From Nocardia nova SH22a (GTDB lineage Bacteria > Actinomycetota > Actinomycetes > Mycobacteriales > Mycobacteriaceae), in the NCBI RefSeq assembly GCF_000523235.1, contig NZ_CP006850.1, forward strand, positions 930,001 through 994,000: a stretch of 64,000 bases of DNA. Reading direction: 5' to 3'. Shown piece after piece: positions 18,894 through 27,755 of the stretch. Both the position numbers and the translations under genes were made by a program. The notes below the pieces were generated by a model that saw only the letters and a list, made by a program, of their open reading frames with translations, was not told the origin of the DNA and searched no databases. Numbering within the stretch: position 1 is the stretch's first letter; the number at the start of each line of letters is the position of its first letter.

Positions 18894-19358
18894 CTACACG
18901 GTGCAGGGCAGGTTCGCGTAATAGGCGATGGTGCACTCGGACTCGCGGGTCAGCTTCCAGGTGCCGTCGATCTCTTTCCACTTCAGCTCGATGAACATGG
19001 CGTCGAAGCCGGGGACGTTGATCTGCAGGTTGTGGGTGAGGGTGTCGCCGTTGACGTTGAGCGGTCCGACGGCCTGCCACTGGAAACCGGGCACCGAGGC
19101 CATCACGCCGCCGACCTGATCGATCAGGCCCAATCCGGCGTCGCCGGCCTCGAGCTCGTCGGCGCGGGCACCCCGCGGGCCGTTCGGGTCCAGCAGCAGC
19201 TGCAGTTTGCTCTGCAGCTCGCCGATGCCCGGCGCCGCCGCGTGCGCGGATACGGCGATCGGCGCGGCGACCGCCGGGGTCACCGAGGCGACTCCACCGG
19301 CGAAGACCACAGCGGCCAGCGAAAAGGCCGCAACGGCACGGGATTTGATCTTGATCAT
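18894..19358 (-). CDS. Secreted MTB12-like low-molecular-weight antigen protein
   Basis: 154 residues. The N-terminus is a Sec signal peptide: MIKIKSR, then a hydrophobic stretch (AVAAFSLAAVVFAGGVASV) and an AxA-type cleavage region (TPAVAAPIAVSA). The mature part, ~110 residues, has the small mixed alpha/beta layout of the mycobacterial MTB12/CFP-2 C-terminal domain (IGELQSKLQLLLDP; LTHNLQINVPGFDAMFIELK; DGTWKLTRES). Two cysteines near the end (ECTIAYY, LPCTV) may form a disulfide. The ATG at 19358 is preferred to an upstream in-frame start that would precede the signal with a polar extension. The upstream region, shared with mbtG, carries an iron-box-like sequence. Confidence 0.8.
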   Translation of the reverse strand: MIKIKSRAVAAFSLAAVVFAGGVASVTPAVAAPIAVSAHAAAPGIGELQSKLQLLLDPNGPRGARADELEAGDAGLGLIDQVGGVMASVPGFQWQAVGPLNVNGDTLTHNLQINVPGFDAMFIELKWKEIDGTWKLTRESECTIAYYANLPCTV

Positions 19359-19436
19359 GGTCGTTTCCGATCGGTCGTGGGACAGGAGTGCCATACCTCG
19401 CAATCGGTTCGCAACGTCTGGCACCACCTAGCAATA

Positions 19437-19455
19437 TAAGGTAAGCCTATGCAAA
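19437..19455. promoter_or_regulatory. IdeR/DtxR iron-box-like operator between MTB12-like gene and mbtG
   Basis: TAAGGTAAGCCTATGCAAA matches 13 of 19 positions of the IdeR consensus TTAGGTTAGGCTAACCTAA, mostly in the left half. It lies 120 bases upstream of the mbtG start and 80 upstream of the divergent MTB12-like gene. An AGGTAGTACCT palindrome lies just downstream at about 19455-19467. Iron repression of mbtG is inferred. Confidence 0.6.
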
Positions 19456-19574
19456 GGTAGGTAGTACCTGATCGGCAGTGCGGTGAGTATCGACTCCCGG
19501 TTTGTCGGATATGCGCAGCTGAGTGTCCATATCGCCGGTTGCGCGGTGGCTGGAATCACAGAACGGGAGAACCA

Positions 19575-20864
19575 GTGAAGACGCTTCTCGTGGTCGGAGC
19601 CGGGCCGAAGGCGATGGCAGTGGCGGCGAAGGCCCGGGTCCTGCGTGACCTGGGATTACCCGCGCCGCGCGTGGTGGTGGTGGAATCGCATGCGGTGGGT
19701 GGCAATTGGCTGCCCTCCGGCGGCTGGACCGACGGCCAGCACCGGCTGGGCACCAGTCCGGAGAAGGATGTCGGCTTCCCGTATCACTCGACGTGGGCGC
19801 GCGGCCACAATCGCGATATCGATCGGGAGATGGTCGCCTACAGCTGGAATTCGTTCCTGGTCGAGAACGGCACCTATGCCGAATGGGTGGACCGCGGCCG
19901 ACCGAGTCCGCATCACCACGTCTGGGCGAACTATCTGCAGTGGGTGGCACGCAAGTCCGGTGTGGAGATCGTCCTCGGCGCCGTGCGCCGGGTGCGGGCG
20001 GCCGCGGACGGCTGGCTGGTCACCGTGGCCGATGCCCACGGCGAGGAAACCGAGATCGACACCGACGGCCTGATGATCACCGGGCCGGGCAACAGCCGCC
20101 GGGCGCTGGCGCAGCATCCGAAAGTGCTGAGTATCGCCGATTTCTGGGACCTCGCGGGTAAGCGCCGCCTGCCGGTGTCCTCGCGCGCGGCCGTCATCGG
20201 CGGCGGTGAGACCGCGGGCTCCGCGGTCGACGAACTGGTACGCCACGATGTGCTCACCGTGTCGGTGATCTCGCCGGGCGCGACCATCTACACCCGCGGT
20301 GAGAGCTATTTCGAGAACTCGCTGTTCAGCGATCCGGCGAAGTGGCGGGCGCTGAGCCTGCAGGAGCGCCGCGATGTCATCCGCCGCACCGATCGCGGTG
20401 TCTTCTCGGTGCGGGTGCAGGAGAATGTGCTGGCGGACAACCGGGTTCATCATCTGCAGGGCCGGGTGGTGCGGGTGGCCGAGCGTGGTGACGGTGTCTC
20501 GCTCACGCTGCGCAACGAGCGCCGTCCCGATCAGGTGCACGCTTTCGATCTGGTGGTGGACGCCACCGGCGGGCAGCCGCTGTGGTTCCTGGATCTGTTC
20601 GATTCCGATGCCGCGGATCTGGTGGAACTGGCCGTCGGCGGTCCCGTGACGCAGGGTCGGCTGGAGGCCGCGATGGGCCACGATCTGGCGGTCGCCGGTC
20701 TGGACGCGAAGTTGTATCTGCCCAATCTCTCGGGGATGGCGCAGGGGCCCGGATTCCCGAATCTCAGTTGCCTGGGCGAACTTTCGGACCGGATTCTCGG
20801 GGGCGTCCCGGCGCACGCGGTGATGCCCGCGGCACGCGCTGCCGGTGTGGCCGGACCGCGCTGA
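19575..20864 (+). CDS. mbtG: Siderophore lysine/ornithine N-hydroxylase (MbtG type)
   Basis: 429 residues with a GTG start behind GGGAGAA. It is a flavin-dependent N-hydroxylating monooxygenase. The FAD motif VVGAGPKAMAVAAKA is at the N-terminus, GGWTDGQHRLGTSPEKDVGFP near residue 50, the NADPH motif AVIGGGETAGSAVDEL near residue 205, and the terminal FAD-contact region LSGMAQGPGFPNLSCLGELS. Many stretches follow M. tuberculosis MbtG closely (GTSPEKDVGFPY; GESYFENSLFSDP; RRTDRGVFS), so side-chain amine hydroxylation for hydroxamate formation is well supported. Lysine is the MbtG substrate; ornithine cannot be excluded. A formyltransferase follows 58 bases downstream behind its own iron box. 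Confidence 0.93.
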   Translation: MKTLLVVGAGPKAMAVAAKARVLRDLGLPAPRVVVVESHAVGGNWLPSGGWTDGQHRLGTSPEKDVGFPYHSTWARGHNRDIDREMVAYSWNSFLVENGTYAEWVDRGRPSPHHHVWANYLQWVARKSGVEIVLGAVRRVRAAADGWLVTVADAHGEETEIDTDGLMITGPGNSRRALAQHPKVLSIADFWDLAGKRRLPVSSRAAVIGGGETAGSAVDELVRHDVLTVSVISPGATIYTRGESYFENSLFSDPAKWRALSLQERRDVIRRTDRGVFSVRVQENVLADNRVHHLQGRVVRVAERGDGVSLTLRNERRPDQVHAFDLVVDATGGQPLWFLDLFDSDAADLVELAVGGPVTQGRLEAAMGHDLAVAGLDAKLYLPNLSGMAQGPGFPNLSCLGELSDRILGGVPAHAVMPAARAAGVAGPR

Positions 20865-20879
20865 CCACGGCGGATATCA

Positions 20880-20898
20880 ATAGGCTAGGCTACCCTTA
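20880..20898. promoter_or_regulatory. IdeR iron box before the formyltransferase operon
   Basis: ATAGGCTAGGCTACCCTTA agrees with 15 of 19 consensus positions. It ends 24 bases before the formyltransferase ATG, so a bound repressor would cover the promoter of the operon running through the NRPS at 21861. Confidence 0.75.
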
Positions 20899-20922
20899 GT
20901 TATAGGGAAGAGGTTCGATTTC

Positions 20923-21864
20923 ATGCGTATCGTGTCGTTCGGCTATCAGACCTGGGGCCGCAAAACGCTGCAGGCCCTGATCGATTCGGAGCACGAGGTG
21001 GTGCTGGCAGTGACGCATCCGGCCAGTGAGCACGCCTACAAGGGCATCTGGTCGGATTCGGTCGAGGATCTCGCCCGCGAGAACGGCATCCCGGTGCATC
21101 TCACCGAGCGGGCCGATGCCGAGACCATCGACCTGGTCAAGCAGGCCGAACCCGACATCATCGTGGTGAACAGCTGGTACACCTGGATGCCGCCGGAGCT
21201 GTACCTGATGCCCGAACACGGCACGATCAACCTGCACGATTCGCTGCTGCCGAAATTCACCGGATTCTCGCCGGTGTTGTGGGCGCTGATCAGCGGTGAG
21301 AAGGAGTTCGGCCTCACCGTGCACCGGATGGACGAACAACTCGACACCGGCGACATCATCGTGCAGCATTCGCTGCCGATCGGCCCCACCGCCACCGGCA
21401 CCGAACTGGTGCTGGCGGGCATGGAGCTGATTCCCGGTGCGGTGCGGGAAGCCTTGTCGGCCATCGAATCCGGCACCGCGGTGTGGCGTCCGCAGGAGAA
21501 GTCCGAGCGCACCTACTTCCACAAGCGATCCGAGCGTGACAGCCGCATCGACTGGCATCAGGACGCTGTCGACCTCGAACGATTCGTCCGCGCGCTCTCG
21601 GAGCCGTACCCGCGGGCCTTCTCCTACTACCGCGGCGAGAAGGTCGAGATCCTGGCGTCCAGCCTGTCGCAGGCTCGTTACGGCGGCACCCCGGGCCGCG
21701 TCGTGGTCCAGGAGGGCGGCGGTGTCGTGATCTGCGGGCCCGACGCGCATCGCGGCGGTAACCTCGGCCTGCTCGTCACGCGGGTGCGGACAGCGGACGG
21801 CACCGAGCACGACGCGGCCGAATTCTTCGCGCGCGGCGGATATCTCACCGACGCGCCGCAGTGA
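20923..21864 (+). CDS. Formyl-THF-dependent amino-acid formyltransferase (siderophore hydroxamate)
   Basis: 313 residues, methionyl-tRNA formyltransferase-like fold. The formyl-transfer residues are in place: GTINLHDSLLPKFTGFSPVL (Asn103, His105) and DEQLDTGDIIV (Asp141/Asp144). A C-terminal OB-like domain (GRVVVQEGGGVVICGPDAHRG) follows. Such enzymes formylate N-hydroxy-ornithine or N-hydroxy-lysine in coelichelin, rhodochelin and formobactin-type siderophores. The position directly behind mbtG and its overlap with an NRPS gene make this far more likely than the housekeeping Fmt. The stop overlaps the NRPS GTG start by 4 bases. It has its own iron box. Confidence 0.88.
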   Translation: MRIVSFGYQTWGRKTLQALIDSEHEVVLAVTHPASEHAYKGIWSDSVEDLARENGIPVHLTERADAETIDLVKQAEPDIIVVNSWYTWMPPELYLMPEHGTINLHDSLLPKFTGFSPVLWALISGEKEFGLTVHRMDEQLDTGDIIVQHSLPIGPTATGTELVLAGMELIPGAVREALSAIESGTAVWRPQEKSERTYFHKRSERDSRIDWHQDAVDLERFVRALSEPYPRAFSYYRGEKVEILASSLSQARYGGTPGRVVVQEGGGVVICGPDAHRGGNLGLLVTRVRTADGTEHDAAEFFARGGYLTDAPQ

Positions 21865-24800
21865 TATCCCTGTCCGCGGCCCAGCGCCGCATCTGGTTCC
21901 TGCAGACTCGGGACCCGGAGGACACCACGCTCAACAGTTGCGCGGTCTTCCGGCTCCGGGGCGCGTTCGATATCGGACGCCTGCGCGCGGCGGTCGCCGA
22001 TGTCGTCGCGCGGCACGAGATTCTGCGCAGCACCTACTGCTGCGACGGGGACGACGAGCCGCGTCGGGTGGTCCGGCCGACCGCCGCTCCCGCATGGCAG
22101 GAGGCCGATCTGCGGGATCTCGCGACCGCCGGACGTGATCGGCGGGCGGAGGTGCTGATCCGCCGTGAGGCCGGGCGCCCCTTCGATCTCACCGTCGAAA
22201 CGCCGTTGCGCTGCACGGTGATTCGCACGGGGGAGACCGAGTACATCCTCGCCCTGGTGGTGCACGCCATCGGGTGGGACGAGCAATCGTGGGAACCGTT
22301 CTGCGCCGAGGTCGGCGCGCGGTACGACGGGCGGGAGCTGTCACCCGTTCCGGTCGTGGCCGCCGAGGCCGAATCCGATGCGGGCCTGGACCATTGGCGC
22401 GATGTCCTGACCCCGCTGCCGCAGCCCGTCGACCTGCCGGGCCGGATTCCCCCCGCCGTCACGGCGACCCTGCGGACCGCGTCCACCCGCGTCGCGCTAC
22501 CGGACGATCTCGCCGAACAGGTGGAGACCTTCGCCCGCGCGGCCGGAACCACCACGTTCGCGGTGCTGCTCGCCGCCTACGACGTCCTTGTTCATCGCTA
22601 CACGGCCGCAACCGATTTCCTGGTCTGCGTGCCCGCTTCGACACGTCCGGACGCGCCGGGCTCGGGGATCGGATATTTCGGCAATACCCTGTTGCTGCGT
22701 TCCACCCTCGACCCCGCCGCCGGATTCGATGATCACGTGCGGGTCGTGGGCGAACGTGTCGCCGATGCACTCCAGCACCGTCGCGTCGGTATCGATCGTG
22801 TTGTCGCCGAACTCAATCCCGAACGAACGGGCGGCCGGGACGGGCTGGAACTGCTGGCCCGGATGGAATTCGCCGTCCGCCGCAGCGCGTCCTTCGGCTT
22901 CGAAGGTATCGACGCCGAGCCGATGGAACTGGGCAATCCGACCACACGGATGCCGCTGTCGCTGACCGTGGTGACCGATCCCGGCGCGGCCCGCGTCGAG
23001 ATCGCCTATCAGGCCGATGAATTCGACGTCCGGATCATCGAGCGCTTCTTGGCGCACTACCTGCGAGTGCTCGACGCCGCCGTGCGGGAGCCGCATCGGC
23101 GCATCGCCGAACTCGACATCTTCGGCAGCCGGGATCGGGACGCGATTCTGGAACTCTCGCGCGGTGAACTCGTCGACGTGGCCCCGGCCACGCTGGTCGA
23201 GTTGTTCGAGCGGCGAGTGGCCGCCGACCCCGACACGATCGCGGTGGCCGCCCCCGACGCCGACCTCGAGCTGAGCTACGGCGAACTCAACCGGCGCGCG
23301 AATCGCCTGGCGCACAATCTCATCCGGCAGGGGATCGGCACCGAGGATGTCGTGGCCCTGCACATGGGCACCTCGGTGGAATTCGTGATCGGCGTCCTGG
23401 CCGTCCTGAAATCCGGCGCCGCCTATCTGCCGATCGATCCGGCCTATCCGCCCGATCGCGCCGAGTTCCTGCTCGCCGACGCGCGACCGGCGGCGGTCTT
23501 CGGAATCGCAGACCTGCGGGCCGCCGAATCCGACGCCTCCGACCTGCCCGACCACGATCCGGTCGATGCCGAGCGGGTGCGGCCGTTGCGTCCCGGCCAC
23601 CTGGCCTATGTGATCTACACGTCCGGATCGACCGGAGCGCCGAAGGGTGTGCCGGTCTCCCACGCCGCTATCGCCGAACATCTCGACGGATTCTGCGCCC
23701 AGTGGGATATGACCGCGGCGGACAGGCTGCTGCAGTCCTCGTCGGTGGGATTCGACGCCTCACTGCTCGACGTCTTCGTCACCCTGACCCTGGGCGCCTG
23801 CCTGGTGGTGCCGAAACCCGATGCCTTCGACGATATTCCGTATGTCGCCGAGGTGATCTCGCGCTGCGGGGTCACGGTGTTGCACATGGTGCCCTCGCTG
23901 CTCAGCACGCTGCTGATGCTGCCGGAGATTCATCACTGGCGCGCCCTGCGCCATGTGCCGGTGGGTGGTGAGGCCCTGTACGGCGAGGTCGCCGACCGCT
24001 TCGCCGGTCACTTCGATGCCGAACTGCGCAATCACTACGGCCCGACCGAAGCGGTCGTCTCGTCCACGCATTTCACCGTGGAGGGACCGCAGGGCACCAG
24101 GATCGTGCCGATCGGCTATCCCAACCGCAACGTCCACCTGTATCTGCTCGACGAGCGGTTGCAGCTGGTGCCGACCGGTGCCGCCGGTGAAATCTATCTG
24201 GGCGGAAGCCAATTGGCGCGCGGCTACCTGCATCGCGCCGGGGCGAGCGCCGAACGATTCGTCGCCGATCCGTTCACACCGGGCGGGCGCCTGTATCGCA
24301 CCGGCGATCTGGCCCGCCGCAACGGTGACGGTGAACTCGAATTCCTCGGGCGCGCCGACGAACAGGTGCAGGTGCGCGGCTACCGGATCGAACTGGCCGA
24401 GGTCCAGGCGGCCGTGGCCGCGCATCCGGATGTGGGCCAGTGTGTGGTGGCCGCGGTATCCGATCCGGCGATCGGTTCGGTGCTGGCCGCCTACGTCGTG
24501 CCCGCGCCGGGCGTCGACGTCGTGGATTTCGACGCGGTGCGCGCCCATGCCGCGGCGGTGTTGCCGCGCTTCATGATTCCCGCGGCCTTCGCGAGCATCG
24601 ACGAGATTCCGCTGACCGAACACGGGAAGCTCGATCGTCTCGCGCTGCCGCAGCCGGAACTAGCGGGCGCGGAACTGTTCCGGGAGCCGGGGACCGCCGT
24701 CGAGATCAGGATCGCGGAGATGTTCGGGCAGATGTTCGGCCGCGAACGCATCGGCGCCGACGACTCGTTCTTCGAACTCGGCGGGCACTCGCTGCTCGCC

Positions 24801-24941
24801 GTGCGGTTGCTGGCCTGGGTCCGCACCGAGTTCGGGGTGCGGATCGGGGTGCGGGAACTGTTCGGCAATCCGACGGTGTCCGGCCTGGCGACCCGCGTGG
24901 AAGTGCGCACCGCGCACGAAGCCCCGGTCGAAGTCTATTGA
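21861..24941 (+). CDS. Siderophore NRPS, C-A-T (condensation motif degenerate)
   Basis: 1026 residues. Residues ~1-430 form a condensation domain (ISLSAAQRRIWFLQ start). Its active-site motif reads HAIGWDE (135-141) instead of HHxxxDG: the catalytic second histidine is Ala136 and the glycine is Glu141. Residues ~450-950 are an adenylation domain with YTSGSTGAPKG (~583), GFDASLLDVF (Asp632), YGPTE and GRADEQVQVRGYRIE. The pocket residues read about D-A-L-H-V-V-H-V-S-K, which matches no code I know. The carrier domain has FFELGGHSLLAVR with Ser977. There is no release domain. It is coupled to the formyltransferase by a GTGA overlap. The dead C motif suggests the A-T part works with a C domain from another protein, possibly the extra one at the end of the 44091 NRPS. 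Confidence 0.88.
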   Translation: MISLSAAQRRIWFLQTRDPEDTTLNSCAVFRLRGAFDIGRLRAAVADVVARHEILRSTYCCDGDDEPRRVVRPTAAPAWQEADLRDLATAGRDRRAEVLIRREAGRPFDLTVETPLRCTVIRTGETEYILALVVHAIGWDEQSWEPFCAEVGARYDGRELSPVPVVAAEAESDAGLDHWRDVLTPLPQPVDLPGRIPPAVTATLRTASTRVALPDDLAEQVETFARAAGTTTFAVLLAAYDVLVHRYTAATDFLVCVPASTRPDAPGSGIGYFGNTLLLRSTLDPAAGFDDHVRVVGERVADALQHRRVGIDRVVAELNPERTGGRDGLELLARMEFAVRRSASFGFEGIDAEPMELGNPTTRMPLSLTVVTDPGAARVEIAYQADEFDVRIIERFLAHYLRVLDAAVREPHRRIAELDIFGSRDRDAILELSRGELVDVAPATLVELFERRVAADPDTIAVAAPDADLELSYGELNRRANRLAHNLIRQGIGTEDVVALHMGTSVEFVIGVLAVLKSGAAYLPIDPAYPPDRAEFLLADARPAAVFGIADLRAAESDASDLPDHDPVDAERVRPLRPGHLAYVIYTSGSTGAPKGVPVSHAAIAEHLDGFCAQWDMTAADRLLQSSSVGFDASLLDVFVTLTLGACLVVPKPDAFDDIPYVAEVISRCGVTVLHMVPSLLSTLLMLPEIHHWRALRHVPVGGEALYGEVADRFAGHFDAELRNHYGPTEAVVSSTHFTVEGPQGTRIVPIGYPNRNVHLYLLDERLQLVPTGAAGEIYLGGSQLARGYLHRAGASAERFVADPFTPGGRLYRTGDLARRNGDGELEFLGRADEQVQVRGYRIELAEVQAAVAAHPDVGQCVVAAVSDPAIGSVLAAYVVPAPGVDVVDFDAVRAHAAAVLPRFMIPAAFASIDEIPLTEHGKLDRLALPQPELAGAELFREPGTAVEIRIAEMFGQMFGRERIGADDSFFELGGHSLLAVRLLAWVRTEFGVRIGVRELFGNPTVSGLATRVEVRTAHEAPVEVY

Positions 24942-24963
24942 TCGGGTTCCCTTCCAGCTGTTA

Positions 24964-24982
24964 TTAGCTTAGCCTAAGCTAC
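24964..24982. promoter_or_regulatory. IdeR iron box before the siderophore-binding lipoprotein
   Basis: TTAGCTTAGCCTAAGCTAC matches 15 of 19 consensus positions. It contains a perfect 17-base palindrome (TAGCTTAG-C-CTAAGCTA, 24965-24981). It lies about 70 bases upstream of the lipoprotein ATG. Confidence 0.8.
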
Positions 24983-25053
24983 GATCTGTGCAGATCGACT
25001 GATCACCGCGAGCTCGTGCTCGGTGGTGTTGTGGAGTACAAGGAGTTGACGTC

Positions 25054-26055
25054 ATGAATCGAGATCGAGCTTCCGCGCCGCGGACCGGGCGGGTACGTAT
25101 CGCGCTGCGGCGGGCGGGTCTGGTCGTGATGGCCTTCGGTCTGGTCACCACCGCGGTCGCCTGTGGTTCGAGCGACGACGACGCGAATTCCGGCGGCTCG
25201 GTCACCATCGACCACAGCCTGGGCAAGACCGAGATCCAGGGCACTCCGAAGCGGGTGGTCGCGATCGGCAACCAGTGGGTGGAAACCGCTGTCGCGCTGG
25301 GCGTCAAACCGGTCGGATATCTGATTCCGGGCGCCGGGCCCAATGCCTCGGCGCCGTGGCTGCCGGCCGCGCAGCTCGAGGGTTCCAAGGCGCTCACCGC
25401 CGGTGGCGACACCGTCGAGCAGGTCGCCGCGCTGGAGCCGGATCTCATCCTGGCCCCCAACTACCTCATGGACAAGGCCATGTACGAGAAGTTCTCGAAG
25501 CTGGCCCCCACCGTCGCCAATGTCAGTGGCTCCCAGATCGATCCGTGGCAGGACGAGGTGACCGCGCTCGGCAAGGCGCTGCACAAGGACGACGAGGCGA
25601 AGAAGGTCATCTCGGATGTGGACGGCAAGATCGACGCGGTCGCCGCGAAGTATCCCAAGCTGAAGGGCAAGACCTTCCTCACCTGCCTGCTGTCCACGCC
25701 GACCCAGCTGATGGTGCTGGCCGACCCCAAGGACGGTTCCGCGCAGACCTTCATCCGGCTGGGCCTGACCATGCCGGAGAAGCTGGTCGCCGAGGCGCCC
25801 GCGGGCGGACGCCTGGCGCTGTCGCCGGAACGGCTCGGTGATCTGAGTTCGGATCTGCTGGTGTGCGGTGCCGTGCCCGGTATGCAGGAGAAGTTCACCG
25901 CGCTGCCCGGATATTCGGATCTGCCGTCGGTGCGTCAGGGCGGTCTCGCCTTCGTCGATATGACCACGATCAACGGCATCAACGTGCCCACCGCGCTGTC
26001 GGTGCCGTACGTGCTCGACAAGCTCGAGCCGACGCTGGCCAACGTCGCCAAGTAA
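25054..26055 (+). CDS. Iron-siderophore ABC transporter substrate-binding lipoprotein
   Basis: 333 residues, FecB/FepB-type class III binding protein. The signal peptide has twin arginines in the n-region and ends in a lipobox, TTAVACGSS, with Cys37 as the lipid anchor. Typical family segments follow: GTPKRVVAIGNQWVETAVALG, the VAALEPDLILAPNY hinge segment, and a C-terminal VLDKLEPTLANVAK helix. It should capture the ferric siderophore outside the cytoplasmic membrane for import. The ATG follows AAGGAG with good spacing. No FecCD-type permease is encoded next to it. The nearby transporter is the IrtA/IrtB-like pair, so its permease partner is likely elsewhere. Confidence 0.93.
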   Translation: MNRDRASAPRTGRVRIALRRAGLVVMAFGLVTTAVACGSSDDDANSGGSVTIDHSLGKTEIQGTPKRVVAIGNQWVETAVALGVKPVGYLIPGAGPNASAPWLPAAQLEGSKALTAGGDTVEQVAALEPDLILAPNYLMDKAMYEKFSKLAPTVANVSGSQIDPWQDEVTALGKALHKDDEAKKVISDVDGKIDAVAAKYPKLKGKTFLTCLLSTPTQLMVLADPKDGSAQTFIRLGLTMPEKLVAEAPAGGRLALSPERLGDLSSDLLVCGAVPGMQEKFTALPGYSDLPSVRQGGLAFVDMTTINGINVPTALSVPYVLDKLEPTLANVAK

Positions 26056-26066
26056 GGGGTTCAGTC

Positions 26067-27755
26067 ATGTCCGATTCTGTCTTCAACCCCGCGGGTCCCG
26101 GTTCGGCCGCACGCTCGGGCGGGCGCGGTGTGCCCTTGTCTCCGGCGCAGCAGGCCGCCCTGCTGCCCGAACGACTGCGCGGCACGCCTGCGGCGAATCT
26201 GTTCGTGGCGCTGGAGATCACCGGTGCGGCCGATGCCGAGGCGCTGGATCGCGCGGCGGTGGCGGCGCTGACCCGGCACGAGATCCTGCGCACGGTGTAT
26301 CCGGGTGATCGCCGTATTCCGTATCAGCAGGTCACCGACGCGCCCGGATCGGTTCTCGACGTGGTCGAGTTCGCGGCGGACGAGGAGCTGGCCGCGGCGC
26401 TGCTCGCCGATGCCGGGCATCGGTTCGATCTCGCCGCCGATCTGCCGGTCCGGCTGCGGCTGTATCGCGGACCGCAGCGCGCCGTGCTGTCGGTGACGCT
26501 GCATCCGATCGCCGCCGACGACCGCACGGTCGATCTGCTCGTCGCCGAAGTGCTCGGCGCCGAAACCGGTTCCGGCGCTGGGGAATCCGTACAGCAGTAC
26601 CGTTCCCACGCGCTGGCGCAGGTCAAGACGCTGGCCGGGAAGGCCGACGACGGTGATCTGGCCTACTGGCTGGAACGCCTGGACGGGCTGCCTGAGCGCG
26701 CGAGCGTCGTGGTGCCCGAGGCCACCGGAGCCGACGTCGACCCCTCGGCGCGGCGTGTGGTCCGGTTGCCCGAGGCGGCAGTCACCGCGCTGACCGCCGG
26801 GGCCGATCTCGAGGCCGCCGCCACTGCGGTGCTGGCCTCCGTTCTGGCCGAAGCCGGTCTGGGCGAAGATCTCCCGGTGGGCATCGTCGACGCGGGTCGC
26901 GCCGACGAAGGGGTCGCGCTGGGCTCCTATGCGAATTACCTGATCCTGCGGGTGAATACGGCCACTGGTACTCCGCGCGAGCTGATCGCCGCGGTGTCCG
27001 AACTCGCCGTCGCCGCACGCGCCCATGCTGGAACCCGGATCGAGCAGCTGACCCATCAGCTGCGCGGTGCCGCCGCGGTGGCCGAGGGGGTGCCGTTCCA
27101 GGCGCTGGTGCAGGTGCGCAGCGGTGAGATCCACGCCGATCTCGGGGTGCGCGAGCTGGCACGGCGTACCGCACGGCCGCACGGTGCGGACATCGTCGCC
27201 GATATCGCGGCCGACGCCGACGGTGCGACGGTGACTCTCGATTTCCCCGTCGCACTGGCCGGTCATGCCGAAATCGACGCGATCGCTGCGGCTTTCGAGC
27301 AGCGATTCACGAATTGGGCAGCAGCACTGGATGATTCGATCGCGGCGGGGTCCGTGCCCTCCGTGTTCGAACGGCTCGATGCCGCCTTCGCCGGAATGAC
27401 CGGACTCGGTGGCGAACCCGAGACCGACGCCGAGCGGCTGCTCGCCGAGTGCATCCGCGAGGTGCTCGATCTCGACGAGGACGATCCGGTGGGCCGGGCG
27501 GACACCTTCTTCTCACTGGGCGGTGACAGTATCGCCGCGCTGCGGCTGGTCACCCTGCTCGGTGAGCGCGGGTACACCCTCGATGTGCAGCAGGTGTTCG
27601 AGTTCCCCGCCGTGCGTGAGATGGCGGCCCAGTTGGTCGCGGCCGAACCCGGTGACGAGCAGGCCGCCGAGCCCGCTGCCGTCGCCCCCATGAGCGCCTC
27701 CGGTCTGGACGCGGCGGCACTGCAGGCATTGGCCGGGAAGTTCGCCGCACGGTGA
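26067..27755 (+). CDS. NRPS C-T didomain without adenylation domain
   Basis: 562 residues. Residues ~20-430 align in outline with a condensation domain (VPLSPAQQAALLPERL; RHEILRTVY), but the active-site motif is HPIAADD (146-152), so the catalytic histidine is Pro147. Residues ~455-530 are a carrier domain, FFSLGGDSIAALRLV, with the phosphopantetheine serine at 488. No adenylation core motif occurs anywhere. It starts 11 bases after the lipoprotein gene and overlaps the next NRPS start (GTGA). It probably presents an amino acid loaded in trans, or holds an intermediate between neighbouring NRPSs. It looks intact rather than decayed: the frame is open and codon use matches its neighbours. Confidence 0.82.
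   Translation: MSDSVFNPAGPGSAARSGGRGVPLSPAQQAALLPERLRGTPAANLFVALEITGAADAEALDRAAVAALTRHEILRTVYPGDRRIPYQQVTDAPGSVLDVVEFAADEELAAALLADAGHRFDLAADLPVRLRLYRGPQRAVLSVTLHPIAADDRTVDLLVAEVLGAETGSGAGESVQQYRSHALAQVKTLAGKADDGDLAYWLERLDGLPERASVVVPEATGADVDPSARRVVRLPEAAVTALTAGADLEAAATAVLASVLAEAGLGEDLPVGIVDAGRADEGVALGSYANYLILRVNTATGTPRELIAAVSELAVAARAHAGTRIEQLTHQLRGAAAVAEGVPFQALVQVRSGEIHADLGVRELARRTARPHGADIVADIAADADGATVTLDFPVALAGHAEIDAIAAAFEQRFTNWAAALDDSIAAGSVPSVFERLDAAFAGMTGLGGEPETDAERLLAECIREVLDLDEDDPVGRADTFFSLGGDSIAALRLVTLLGERGYTLDVQQVFEFPAVREMAAQLVAAEPGDEQAAEPAAVAPMSASGLDAAALQALAGKFAAR

Noticed and set aside
20923..21864. Housekeeping methionyl-tRNA formyltransferase
   Set aside because: The context (iron box, mbtG upstream, 4-base overlap with an NRPS) points to siderophore formylation, although the fold is shared.
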